A DNA stretch of 64,000 nucleotides from Heterodera schachtii (lineage: Eukaryota; Nematoda; Chromadorea; Rhabditida; Heteroderidae), in assembly GCA_023374025.1 (NCBI GenBank), contig SIJG01000022.1, positions 682,001 to 746,000 on the forward strand, read 5' to 3'. Below are positions 22,956-34,857 of the stretch, piece after piece (position 1 is the first letter of the stretch; every line of letters begins with the position of its first letter). A model generated the notes under the pieces. The model was not told the origin of the DNA, did not search any database, and saw only the letters and a list, made by a program, of their open reading frames with translations. Made by a program: the position numbers and the translations under genes.

Positions 22956-23358
22956 CGGCGGTGCCGACAGGCGCGGCCGGTCTCGGAAATTCGTTGGAAT
23001 TTTTTAAACGATTTTGCACCTAAACGAAAAATTCTTTCTGATTTTTCGGCTATGTTTTGAAAAGAAAAAAAATATTTAATTATTTTTATTTTTAGTGATC
23101 GGAAAGTTCTTGTAATTAAATTTAAAAACAATTTTACTTTTACTTTAATAAATATTTTAAAAACATGCAAATAATTTTTTACTGTGTGGGAATCGAACCA
23201 GGCAAAAACCAAAGAAAGACTAGAGGTTTAACCAATCAACTATATGTTTTTACTGGTTTAAAAAGATAGATCAATTTATTATTTCTTTTCAAGTTTTCTT
23301 TTTCTCCCAATTTTCAAAAAACATTTTTTCTCAACCCCCTCCCCCATTCTTACCAGTG
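22956..23358 (-). repeat. tRNA-like SINE module outside the GGGACC arms
   Basis: Minus strand: CACTGGTAAGAATGGGGG (23358-23341), A-box-like TTGATTGGTTAAACC, B box TGGTTCGATTCCC, palindrome GC-rich at 22980-22956. Flanked on the right by CGTTTCGTGCC/ACACGAAACG repeats instead of GGGACC arms, which suggests the module is mobile on its own. Confidence 0.6.
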
Positions 23359-23731
23359 TATAAAATTTTCTCGTTTCGTGCCAATACGAAAAACTAAACA
23401 CGAACACGAAACGCCCTAAAACACGAAAATACGAAATTCGAAACGATCAATTTCCCTGTATCTTCGATGAAATTCTCTATGGAATAATTATTTGAGACCA
23501 ACAAAAAATGGTCACCAAGCGGAAATGTGACCACTGCCGGAATATTAGGCACCAATTATTTATTTTAAAAATATAAGAAATAAAAGAATTAAGAAAAAAT
23601 ACCTTTACATAAAAATAGTGGTTTAATGACAAATTAAATTCCAAATAGAGAAGTTTTAATAATCGGTTATTTGTCGGTCCAATAAAATTCAATTAGTGAA
23701 TAAAAGCTGTAGGGGGCAAGAAAATTCTGGT

Positions 23732-26700
23732 CTAAAAATCCTCCTCAAGAATTTGTCGTAAAGCTTTGATCATTTTTCCGACCACTTCTTTGAAGTTGTC
23801 TTCTTCGTTGTCCTCTGCTGTTTTTTCCTCGTCTTTCTGCTGAAAGTACCCTTTTCCGAACATTTCTTCCATTATCTTTCGCAATTTGTCAATTTTCTCA
23901 AATTTTGCGTCTTTTCCAATTCTGTTGAGGTAAAATTTTAACAAATTCCACTCAATAATATTTGTGTAGAAGAAATTGACAAAATTCCATTCACAATTTT
24001 CGAGCATTTTATTCATTTCGGCGATAATTTGGAGGATAATTTGTTGCAAATCTTAAAAGCACTTTAAATTAGTCTAAAAGAAATATTATTATTTTTTCCG
24101 TTACTTTTGTGTGGGTCATATTCAATTGTTATGACGTGGACAAAGTTCAGCAGATTTTCTTGGATATTTTCTTTGATTACGAACACATTTCTATAAATTA
24201 GAGTGCAGCGGGACCGGGACCGGGCCGGGAATTCCCGGTCATCCGAGGTCCCGGTCCCGGTTCCCGGTCCCGGGTTTTGAAAAGCTCAGGTCCCGGTCCC
24301 GGTAGGGCAACCGGGAAAAACAAGCACTAGTAAGAATGGGGGTCTGAGTGAAAAATTAATGAACTAAAAGAAAAAATTTAAAAAAATATGAAATATATTC
24401 TGATAATTGTGAAAATGGTCTAGTGGCTAGTCCCCTTGACTGTTCCCATCTTCTTTCCCCTGGTTCAATCCCTCTACAGAAATTAAATTATTTTTAATTT
24501 TCTTTTTGTATACCCATGGGTTTAATATAGACAAAATATGATTCTTCATTTTTTTTTAATCGACACATATTTTATCATTTTTTAAATGAAAACCCATATT
24601 AAATTATTGATCCTAGTATTATTAAAAGCCAACCTTTTTGTTGATAATCTGTTAACAAATTGCACTCAAATTTTCAAAATTTCCCCAGGCGGCGCCTATC
24701 GGCACCGCCGAACCCCTTTCTTTCCAAAAATTTTAAGAAAAAGCGCGCCGAAAAAATGATGTGAAAAGTAAATCTGAATTTGTAATAATATTCGATCATT
24801 TGAGTCAAAAAGTGATTAATTGTTTGAAATAACTGAAATAAATTCAAATCAAAATTTTAATTAATTTAATTTAGCTTTAACTTTTGGATTTTATTAAATA
24901 AAAAACAAAATAAAAATTTAATTTGTATTATTTTCAGTTGAAAAAAATTAAAATTTGAATTTTTTCAAAAATTTTTGAATTTTTAAAAATTCTCGGTTGG
25001 TCCCGGTTCCCGGTCCCGGTCCCGAAGAAAAATCGAGGTCCCGGTACCGGTCCCGGCTTCTCAGGTCCCGGCAAGTCCCGGTCCCGGTTTTGCCCAAAAT
25101 TCCCGGTCCCGCTGCACTCTACTATAAATCAAAGTTATTTTTCAAATTTATTTTTTTAATTTTTACGGTTTGCAGAAATTTTCCCGTGCCAAAATGAGAC
25201 GTCCAATTTTCACTCCGACTGATTGCTGATGATCTTTTTCCCGCATATCTTTCTCATTTTCATTCAATGCCTTTTCCCCTTCACCTAGAGGTGTGACAAC
25301 CATTAAACATTCATTAACAATCTTTATACATTCTTGAACCTAGATTTTCATAAACTAAATTTCTTCCGTGATGACTAGAAAAGGTAAAAATGGCACCAAA
25401 AAATTGAAAAAAAGGCATTGAAAGGCACGAAAATCTCTAAAAAGGCAAAAAAAAAAGGCATAATAAACGTCAATGTAGAAGCTTCAAACCAAGTGGAAAA
25501 TGTGTTTTTATTCTTAATATATAATTTTGTCCATCAGCCCATTCTATCGCAAAACACGAGAATTACGGTAACCATAACCGTAAGTCACGGCACACCTCCC
25601 CAACTCAACCTTTATCCGATTTTTGTTCGTCCTCCAATTGAATTTCTTTATTCTCCACAATTTCCTCCATTAATTCTTCAACAATATGTGCCAAAATGCA
25701 AAATTCCGTTTTCTTTTCATTTTCCCAACTTTTTTTTTGCTTAGTTTGGCTTTTAACATATTTCATAATTTCGCTAAAAATGTTTGGGTCGGATTGGTCT
25801 GGCAAAAACTGAACATTTTCTTCAAAATTGTCAATTTGGGCATTACCAAGCTTCTCAGCCATTTTCAAAATTTCATATGTTGTCGGTGAATAATTGATGA
25901 ATGAAAGCCAAAATAGAATATTTTCTGTAATTTTAGAAATTATTTTGATATGATTATAGATAATTATCAAAAAATTATTTTAAAAAAAGCTTTATTATCA
26001 CTTACCTTCAGCCTTTTCATCGATTAATTTATTTTTAATTTCACTATAAATATAATTTGGCAACTTCCAATTTGGTAGATTAATCCACATTCTTCCATTA
26101 TTTTTGTTGATTTTAAACAAAAAAGTGCTTAATAAATTAACTTAATTTTTAAATGATGAATTTTCAATTTAACTATTAGGGTAATAATTTTTAATGCAGC
26201 TTTTATTTTTATTTTTTATTCTATGAATCAGTCCGCATTTTTTAAGGGCTTTTCTGGTAAAAAATTTTTATTCTTAGAATTTGGAAGCTTCTTAAGAAGG
26301 CAGTTTTAATAATTTTTGTCATATGTTCTGAAAAACTGAATTTGGGATCTATTAAAATCCCTAAATCTCGAACACAGTTACTTTTGAAGACTTTTTCTCC
26401 ACGGAGGTAATTAGAGATCGGCCTGCTGGACCTGGATCCAGGCCTGGATTTTTCTTGGATCCAGGTCCAGGTCCAGGCCATTTTTCGGCAACCTGGATTT
26501 TTTCCTGGACCTGGATTTTTGTCCAGGAAATCCAGGTCAATTTGGAAATCCAGGTCCAGGCATGAAAAACCTGGATTTCCTGGATAAATTTTTTTCGTCT
26601 TTTTATGGAGAAATGTATTTAAAATGGGTATAAAATCAGCCAAAATTTTCCCGCAGCCCCTAAAAATGATTATACTCTTAAAAAATTGGCTCAAAATCGT

Positions 26701-29700
26701 AAAATTTTGTCATTTTTTGATCAAAATCGTTAAGAAATCGCATTAAAAATTACTAATTTTTCTCGGCGGCGCCTATCGGCGCCGCCGGAACCACTACCCC
26801 CAAAATTTTTTGGAAGCGCGCCGCAAAAAAAAGCGTTTTTAAAAGCAAAAAAAAGGCGTCGTTTGGCTTTTAATTGCAAAAATTTGGTAAATTTTTGGAC
26901 AAAATTTGTAAGCATTCGCATAAAAATTACAAAATTTTTAGGCGGCGCCTATCGGCACCGCCGGACTCTTTTCCTCCACCCATTCCCAAAAAATTTTTTG
27001 GAAAAATGCGCAAAAAAAATTGTTAATTAAAAATCTGATTTTTTGATTCAGAATGCACTGAGATTTACAAATTCTTATGTTTTCCACAAAATTGTTAAAA
27101 TCGATTTACCTATAAGTAATTCATATAAAAAATGAAAACCCATTTCAAAATTTTTTAAATTTTTTTTACAAATGTTATCATTTTTGGAGCGATTAATTTT
27201 ATTATTTCAATTGACCAATTTTTTTTAAGTTTTCAAAAAAGGATTAAATAAATTTAAAAACATATTATTATTATTATTATTGTATATTAGATATTTTTAA
27301 ATGTTCCCAAGCAATTAATTTATTTTTTCAAACATTTTTATGCTTTTTAAAACAAATTTTAAAAAATCCAGGTCCAGGGCTGGATCCAGGTCTCGAGGAG
27401 CCTGGATTTTTCCTGGACCTGGATTTTCTTGGATTTTTGTCCAGGTCCAAGGTCCAACATGGAATCCAGGTCCAGGCTTTTTCAAAATACAGATCTCTAG
27501 AGGTAATATTCTTTGTTTAAATTATTTTGGCCAATATAAAATACAAAACATTTTTCTATTGGCTGTATTATTTTTACATCGTCAGCATACATCTTTATGC
27601 TAACATCTTCTGGCATATAATTTGGGAGGTCGTTTATAAAATATTAAAAATAATTTTAATAATGCCATAAAAAATAAGATACCTTTCACTACTATCAAAA
27701 TATTCGGGGGTCTTGATGCATTTGTAGGCGAATGCAAAAGACTTTGTGTATCGTTTTGCCAAATCCGCTTTTTCAATTTGCATCGATAGGCGAAATGCCA
27801 ACGCAAAAAATAATTTGAACAGTTTGGAATTCAATTCCGCCGAAATTGTCTTTCTCCGCTCTTTGGTTAACTCCAGCTTTTCTACGGATGCAAGGTTTTC
27901 CAAGGTTTTAACGAAATCAAATTGGTCGCCAATTTGGCAAAGTGTCGCCCCCTTTCTGAAATATTAATTCAATTAATTTAAATTTCATAAACAACAAGTT
28001 TCACTTTTGAATCAGCTTTTGAATTCTGTGAAGAAAATATTCGGCCACTGGCGAGGGAAAAGAGAGAGTCTGACTTTTCTCATCATATTCAACTTGCGTG
28101 TGACTTTTTTTGAGGCCTTCAAAGAAAATTGGCCCAAATTTCTTCAACAAATCCTCATATATTGGGTAAAAGTAAGCGCAATCGTAATCATCAATTAGCC
28201 CGTCAAGCACATCCATTAGCTCAATTAGTGAGTGTTTTTCCACATTGGCTTCAGTTAAATTTGTTTTTTGTTTATTCAATTTCGCATAATTTTCTTTATG
28301 GTCCATTTGTTCTAAAAGTCTTAGCACAACTTGCAATTTGTCCGTCATTTTTTGACTAAAGTTTTCAGTGTTGACAGATGAGAACAGTTTAACACGGACA
28401 CTTTTGCGCGCTGCGTCAGCAAATTGTGTCAATGCTTAATTGGCAAACAAAAATCGTTAAATTTAATAACCGTAACTAATTTGCTTAAAGTGTTATTGTG
28501 TCTTTAACCTGTCCATTTGTTGGAATTAATTGTGATGGCATTTGTGTAATTGCTAATCACTTCGCCGAACAATTTCAATTCAATTGGTGCGAATCTGTTC
28601 AAAATATGTTCATCATCAGGATTTAAAACCGTAAAACGAATTTGTTCGATGTTTTCGATTAAAAATTAGATGAAAAATGAAAAAAAAAAAACCCCCGAGG
28701 GTCTCGCTTTTATATAAAGTTAACCAAATGGAAGGGCCAAACCAAAAATCACACATTTAGTAAATGAGAGCTGTGCTTTTATTCAAGAAAAACAATCAAA
28801 AAGGCACCCAAATAAGGCTCATGGCATGAAAAATAAAAGTAACAATAATTGAAAAAGAGAGCAAAATTTCGCGGTTTTAAAGATTTTTTATCAAAAATTA
28901 AAAAACAAGAAGAAATTGTTTAGGTTTTTTATGTGTTCTACCTGCTGAGGGTGGCCACCAAAAAAGCATGATTATAATTGCGCTGTTCATAAACAACATT
29001 TGGACATTCGTCGCCACTTTTAAGCCTGGCAAAATTACGAAATTCCGAATGGTCCACCGGCAAATCCTCAGACAAAGCAATGCCAAAATGGAGCAGCACA
29101 CAGAGGACACTCATTCGTGGTTGGTTTGAATTGGGAATGAACTGTTTGATGTATGCCAAAATTGAGGATGATGATGATGATTGTGGTAATAATGATGCCG
29201 ATGATAGCGGTGCATAATTTTCGCTGTTAATTTTCTCATTGAAATATTTTTTGACGAAAGCGTACACTTTGGGCAATGACTGATCATCATTTTCTTCGCT
29301 TTTTCCTTCAATTCCTTTCTTTTCTAAATCATTTAAAATTGCATCCATCATTTCATAAATGTCGTATAATGTCAGCGAAAAGTCCGAAAGTTTGACGAAG
29401 AAATTGAAATTGTCTGAATTATTATTATTATTTTTTTTGTAAAATTTAATTTATTTCGATATTAGTTTAGGATAAAACACGAGATTACATACCAATAAAA
29501 TGTTTATTTGTTCTTGAGTTTTCCTTTATTTTGTTATAATGAATTATTTTTCCATATTTATTAGTGGCAACAATTTCATATGGAAATATTCTTGAGAAAA
29601 ATTGAAATAATTATTTATTGTAAAACACATAAATTAGTCATAAAATCACATTTTCTACATAGCTTCTAGAATTGGTGGCGCGACCTTTGGGGATTTGTAA

Positions 29701-31483
29701 CTTGGGAACAAAAAAGGTCAAGGTTCGAGTCCATTCCAGGACACTAACATTTTTTATTTTTTTTCAAAAATTAAAAACTAAAGTTTTTGAAAATTATTAT
29801 TGACTAAAACAAATTGATTACAATCTCGTCTCATTCGAATTTCTCGAAGAGACGAAGCTTTTACTAAGGTGCTATGTCGTTATATAAAAACCATCAACAA
29901 GGGCGTTATATAAAAACTATCAAATGGAAATTTTCAACAAAAAAACTGCTCATAACCATGTTTTGATCAGAATTTTTGATGATCAAAATAATTATATTTT
30001 TAATTAAAAAATTTTAGTTAGATTATTTTTATTTTTTATTTTCTTGCTATTATTCAATAGCCCTATGTGTCCTCTATTAGCCTGCAAAATTTCAAAAAAT
30101 TTCGTTAGGTTTCAAAAAAGTTATGGCCAAAAAGGTTTGAAAACCCGGTTCATTGGGTACTTTTGGCCATAACTTTGCTTTGAAAATTTATAAGAAAGCA
30201 AAAAAAGTTCTATTGAGCGAAGCGAATTCGGTTTTTTCTGTTAACAGAGATAAAGAAAAAGGACGCCAAAATGAGAGATGCATTTTCTCTGCACTCTCTA
30301 TTTGTTTTTTGGCACTGTATGGGCAAAAGCAAACGTAATTTTGTCGAGTTTTAGGCTGAATTATTTAAATATTAAAAAAAATTTTTTGATTAAAACCCAC
30401 TAATGTCGGTCCTCAAAAGTCGTTTTGTCTCCAAATGTTGAGTCTCCCAAATGTCGGAATCCCTAAGTGTCGAGTCCATAAAACTCTGGTCGCCAAGTTA
30501 CAAATCCCCAAATGCCGGATAACCCATGAATTCGAGTGGCTTTTTAACCCATAAGAAACAATTTTTTTTTTCTATAACGAAAAAATAGTTGGACTAAAAT
30601 TTTTTATGTTTACGCGATCACGAAAAAGTGAAGTCAAATTAAACGATTTTGAGGGAATTTTTGCAAATTTTAGCACACCAAATTTTAACACAAAAATTTG
30701 TTTTTATTTTAACAGCCCATCTTTTACAAGCCAATCTTAAGCATCTCTCTCTGTCTTAATCTTGCCGTTCTTTGCTTGGCTTACCCATATTCATAAATGC
30801 CGTAATTAGTGGAAATGAGTTTATAGGCAGACAAAAGCACTTGCATTTGCCATTCACTAGCGTTTTCAGGAAGAATCATATGATAAACTTCAAAACTAAA
30901 GGAGCATTTGATTAATTATTTTATAAATTTTAAATGGCTCAATTCTTACATATAATTTTACGATAATTTTTAGCAAATTTTTCTAAAAAACAGACAGTGT
31001 ACAAAACAATGGTCGTGCAGCAAATGAGAAAGTCAACAGCAGTAATTGGGCAACCACTTTCTGCGGAATTCGGTTTTCAAGGCACAAAATATTCGTGTTA
31101 AATTCCTTTCTCAGAAGCAATTCAATTTGTTTGTTATTAACAGTTTGATTGCTTCCAAAAAAAATTGGGGCATTGGCGTCAGAAATGAGTTTTACACTTT
31201 GACGAGTTTTGTCATCGTCGTCGTCGTTTTTGGTGTTGTCATTCTCCAACAATTGGAAATGCGCAATTTCGGATGCGAATTTAGTAAAAAGTAAATAAAA
31301 CCGCCAAATTGAAGAATTCAAAGCGTAAGCTTTTTTGTAGATGTCGTCCATAAATTTCGCAAATATTTGCACATTTTTTTGTGAGACTGTTGTGTCCCAT
31401 TTGTAAGCTGCTGCATCATCGGCCGAAATGGATGAAAAGCAGGAAAATAAAATAAAGAAAATAATACTACGAAAATATTTCAT
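23732..31483 (-). CDS. Large secreted protein of unknown family with two tandem related modules
   Basis: Twelve exons in consistent phase: 31483-30996, 30895-30785, 29590-29493, 29413-28942, 28594-28509, 28434-28005, 27955-27683, 26127-26006, 25924-25610, 25284-25167, 24190-24105, 24051-23732; 972 residues. ATG 31483 starts a signal peptide (MKYFRSIIFFILFSCFSSISA, about 21 residues), no membrane segment after it, so secretion is likely. Exons 3-6 and 8-12 encode related stretches, for example FFVKLSDFSLTLYDIYEM versus FWLSFINYSPTTYEILKM at the same exon junction, and NYTNAITI versus NFVHVITI. The protein is mostly helical and charged with few cysteines. I recognise no family. Introns hold three repeat insertions, one exactly at the exon 11 acceptor. 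The weakest splice site is the exon 1 donor (GTCTGT). Confidence 0.7.
24199..25121. mobile_element. GGGACC-family hAT element on a splice acceptor
   Basis: The TIR TAGAGTGCAGCGGGACC is exact at both ends. The 8-bp target duplication CTATAAAT lies at 24191-24198 and 25122-25129. On the minus strand the duplicated bases read ATTTATAG, the 3' splice site of exon 11 of the two-module gene, so both copies could serve as acceptor. Contains the tRNA-like module in + orientation. Confidence 0.92.
24324..24710 (+). repeat. tRNA-Glu-like SINE module (best preserved)
   Basis: Plus strand: GCACTAGTAAGAATGGGGG start, A box TGGTCTAGTGGCTAG (24416-24430), B box TGGTTCAATCCC (24461-24472), AT-rich body with TGTTAACAAATTGCACTC, and palindrome GGCGGCGCCTATCGGCACC at 24688-24710. 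A and B boxes sit at normal tRNA spacing, so Pol III transcription is plausible. Confidence 0.7.
26412..27499. mobile_element. CCTGGA-family hAT element in intron 7 of the two-module gene
   Basis: Ends TAGAGATCGG and CAGATCTCTA. The 8-bp target duplication GAGGTAAT lies at 26404-26411 and 27500-27507. Two copies of the GC palindrome (26764-26788 and 26941-26964), CCTGGACC arm repeats, no transposase. Related ends to the transposase-bearing copy at 48023. Confidence 0.9.
29669..29745 (+). repeat. tRNA-like sequence (SINE head or pseudo-tRNA) in intron 2 of the two-module gene
   Basis: TTGGTGGCGCGACCTTTGG resembles an A box and AAGGTTCGAGTCCATTC is a near-perfect B box about 50 bp on. No proper acceptor stem. 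Confidence 0.45.
29880..30180. mobile_element. Foldback MITE remnant, GGGCGTTAT family
   Basis: Contains GGGCGTTATATAAAAACTATC, AGCCCTATGTGTCCTCTATTAGC and GGTTTCAAAAAAGTTATGGCC, as in the copies at 5735 and 53043; the right arm is partly lost. Confidence 0.6.
30398..30535. repeat. Array of CCAAATGTCGG-type units
   Basis: About eight loosely repeated 12-15 bp units (CTCCAAATGTTGAGT, CCCAAATGTCGGAAT, CCTAAGTGTCGAGT and others). The same unit makes the arms of the foldback element at 54021-54753. Confidence 0.55.
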
Positions 31484-31689
31484 TGAAAATTTAATTAAAA
31501 AAAAGAAATTCTCTCTCTCTCTCTGGATTATATTAAAAATGAAGTGAATGAAAATGTGGTATTGCCATATCGTTTTTGCCACCTATGCAACGTGTGTATG
31601 ATGAAATTCGCTGTAGAATAATAATTTCTACTGGTCGTGGGAATATGGCAAGACTTTATTCATCCTGATATAATTTATATTTTTTATTT

Positions 31690-31850
31690 TTGGGAGGCAC
31701 GATGACATTTCGCCTACTGGACATTTCGCCTACTAAGCCAAAATCGGACGTTTCGCTTACTCACCTAAAATCGGACGTTTCGCCTACAAAAGCAAAACTT
31801 GGCATTTCGACTATGGGTATTCGCCTATTGGAAATAACGCTAAAGAGAAA
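31690..31850. repeat. Array of ATTTCGCCTACT units
   Basis: Repeated GACATTTCGCCTACTGG / CGGACGTTTCGCCTAC / AAAATCGG units, about eight in 160 bp, just upstream of the two-module gene. Probably one arm of a foldback element. Confidence 0.5.
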
Positions 31851-31962
31851 AGAAAACAAGCGTGGGAGATTAAATAGACGATGTTTTTGCAACATAAACC
31901 CATTGTTTCACTAAACGTTTCAGAAAAAACGATTTAAAAGTCGACGTAAGCGATGATGTTAT

Positions 31963-32082
31963 ATACCGTATTTTCTCTAATTATATGCCTGTCTCATTAA
32001 TTTACCCATCTCCAATTATCTCCCTTTCTGAGGAGGTTGAAAAATAATATACGAAGGCATATAATTAGAGAAAATACGGTAT
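31963..32082. mobile_element. 120-bp foldback MITE, probably mariner-like
   Basis: Near-perfect 28-bp inverted repeat ATACCGTATTTTCTCTAATT...GCC with TA at each end, consistent with a TA target site. No coding capacity. Confidence 0.7.
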
Positions 32083-32217
32083 TTCCAAAATGTTGAGACA
32101 ATAAGAGAAGCATTTTTTCTGCCACTAAGGTGCTCATAACATTTATTTTTTTTTATTATACCCAGAAAAATACTAAACAACAACGGTACATTATCAAGGA
32201 AAAAATGTGGTGCTGAT

Positions 32218-32352
32218 TAGAGATCGGCATTTTGCGAAAATACGGACCCGACCAAGACTACGGACTAGGCACCCAACCCATGCGGACTTACGGACTAAAA
32301 ACCCATAGTCCGTAAAAACCCGTATACGGGTCCGACCCGTAGCCGATCTAAG
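32218..32352. mobile_element. Small hAT-like MITE with ACGGAC arms
   Basis: Starts TAGAGATCGGCATTTTGCG and ends GTAGCCGATCTAAG. The interior is repeats of ACGGAC and CCCGTA in both orientations. The ends resemble the CCTGGA family but no target duplication is left. Confidence 0.5.
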
Positions 32353-32559
32353 ATCAATGACAATATTTTAGGACCATACTAGGGTTCGATAGCTTTGAGA
32401 ATTTACAAAAGCATATTCAAAAATTTTGTCAAGTTTCAAAAAAGATTTTGGTTTATGCATTTTATTAATAGGGACGACAATTAGTCCCCCATTCCAGGGA
32501 TCCCCGTTAGGCCATTCCCCAATTTGAATTTTTTTTATTTCTCGGTGAAGCGCATTTTG

Positions 32560-32660
32560 ACTGCTTATTGGCTGACAATTTTGTCATTATTTCGCGGACC
32601 GGTCACTATAGTCTGGCCGGTATAGTCTGGCGCCGGTATAGTCTGGCAAGCTGTTTTTGT
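32560..32660. repeat. Short TATAGTCTGGC tandem
   Basis: Three copies of TATAGTCTGGC spaced by GCCGG, GCGCCGG and so on (32607-32651). No function apparent. Confidence 0.4.
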
Positions 32661-32777
32661 TGAATAACGATTGTGTTCTGATTTTTTTCGAAAAACGTTT
32701 AAAATTAATAACATAACATATTTATCATTATGTTAACAACGAAAAAATAACAAAGCATTGAAAATGACAGGCACATT

Positions 32778-33489
32778 TCATAATTTCGAGAAACACCAGC
32801 AAGAAATATAGGGATTAATATTGCCATGGTAATTGTGATCATTTTGGTGAGCCTGGTTATTGTTGATGGCATTGTAGCCCTGCACGAGTCGAAGAAACTT
32901 TTGCTCACATCGAATTGTGTTGATGTTTGCCCGTTGAAGTTTTCTATGGAATGCTTCTGCGTAATTGTTGGTTCTGTCTCCTCCATCCAACGTCGGTTGA
33001 TGCACACTCCATTCATCCGATGCGAACCGAGGCACTGTCAAAACGCCATTGAACGTCGGTCTCCCGGTGTAATTGTACATAAACCTTTAAAATAATTTTT
33101 TTTTTTTTTTTGATTAACGTTCCTAAATATTCACCAATTGAAGACGCCCATAAGTTGTTGAGGAAGTTGTGCCTGCAAAGCATTGAGGCCAGCAGCGAGA
33201 TGGTGCACATGCAGAAAAGCCATAGAGGTGATCATTTTGCTTTTTTCAGCAAAGACGGCATCGTTGTTGTATGTCATATTATGAAAAATTCTATTGGGAA
33301 AAATAGCAAAAATGCAATACCTGTGTTAAACCCTCGGAAGCAATTCGCTTCTTCATACTTCTCAGCAAGTGAAAAAAGCAGAACTGCACACGACAAAGAG
33401 GAAAGACTGTACGGACAACAAGCGATGAGCTTGTAGATTCTGTACGCGGGCGGCAATTGCAATGCTTCTAAATACGTCACGGCGAGCAC
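32778..33489 (-). pseudogene. MULE transposase, degraded C-terminal region
   Basis: In different frames on the minus strand are blocks typical of Mutator-like transposases: QFCFFHLLRSMKKRI (CxxH after the catalytic region), then ITSMAFLHVHHLAAGLNALQ, then YTGRPTFNG, FASDEWSVH and RTNNYAEAFHRKLQ. The order and motifs fit the MULE C-terminus; the N-terminal catalytic part is missing and frames shift. It could relate to the MULE-type foldback elements at 34163 and 45872. Confidence 0.7.
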
Positions 33490-34162
33490 GTTTTATAATC
33501 TAAAGCAAAGGAAAAAATTGGTATAAAAATTCGCAAACTTCGACCTTTTTTGTCGCAGCTTTGGTCGGAAAAGCAGCCAACACTGGGGTTGCTGTGTTCT
33601 GCAAGACTTGCGCACGGATTGTAGCCGGCGCCTCGCACGTCTCAACTGCACGCCGCTTGAGCTGTGTCACGCGTCGTTACGACACCGCCGGACCCCCCCC
33701 CCCCCCTCCCAGTTCCCAAAAATTTTAGAAAAAAGCGTACCGCAAAAAATGACGGTTTAAAAAAAAGATTGCAGCCCGAGAAAAATTAAACTCAAAAATT
33801 CACGCTCACGAAAACCGTGAATTTCATGGGTTTTTGAGATCACGGTCACAAATCACAGTTTACGGGTATTTTTTTTGTCACGGCACACTCTAGCAAATAT
33901 GGTCAGTATCCTTCCGTATACAAATCAGATGAAAGTTATTATTATTATGCGACAGTCAAATTGCAATAAAAAAATTGTGTTGAGGCAGTCATTTAGAAAT
34001 GAGCAGCGGAACAAAGAAAATTTAGGGCCAATTCAGTCCCAGAATTCACAAAAAAGCTGGGAAAATTGCTAAAATTTAAGGAAAAACTAAAAGATATGGT
34101 CATTGATTGACAAATGATATGTATGATTTGACACCACTCGATTTGTACATAATGTACGAATC

Positions 34163-34470
34163 AACGGTTTAGGTTGGGCCCCACACGTTTGGCCCCAGCA
34201 TGTTTTTGGCTATAACTTTTTTTTTGTCACCCATTCGCAATCTTGGTATCATTAGAAAACTTAGACATGAAAATGCGAAAAGTCTAAATTTGAAGTTTCC
34301 TTAATAAATTTTTTCCAGGCTTGAAAATCTTTTCGCTTTTTGTAAGGCTAATAGAGCATGTTAAGAGCTTTCGAATGATACCAACAATTGTTGGATTTGG
34401 GTGACAAAGAAAAAAGTCATAGTGGAAAAACTTGCTGGGGCCCAAAAGTGAGGGCCCAACTGACAGAGTT
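34163..34470. mobile_element. GGGCCC-armed foldback element (MULE-like), degraded
   Basis: Left arm GGTTTAGGTTGGGCCCCACACG, right arm CAAAAGTGAGGGCCCAACTGAC. Interior matches the better copy at 45872 (GGTATCATTCGAAAGC-type block, GGCTAATAGAGCATG). No clear target duplication. Confidence 0.6.
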
Positions 34471-34857
34471 CGCGAATCCACGATAGAAAATCAAATAGAA
34501 AAATCAAAAAAACAAATTTTCCTCTCCCTAATTTTCTTTACTTCTAGTTTTTTGAATATTACCTTTTAAATATTAATAATTTAGAGTATAGGTATTAATT
34601 TCCTTGCGATGGTTTTTCCCTTGCTATATCATTTTTTAAATTTTCTTTTATTTTTAAATCTGAAAATAATTATGTCAAATTTTATCGTTTTTAAATTCTT
34701 CAATACAAACAATGTGGTCAAATTAATACAAAAACGAAACATAACAATTACAAATAAGTAAATATTTATATATTCTATTCAAAAAAGATTGTCGCCCAAT
34801 TACAATTCGTTGTGCCTAAAATAAAAAATACCAATATGAAATTTTTTAATTTTGGTT

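Noticed and set aside
28640..28730. TATATAAAAG at about 28720-28711 as promoter of a separate gene inside the two-module gene
   Set aside because: No start codon in the frame below it, and exon 5 joins exon 4 in phase, so an intronic location is more likely.
32600..32655. TATAGTCTGGC repeats resembling phage promoters
   Set aside because: Only short similarity, degenerate and in a nuclear repeat context.
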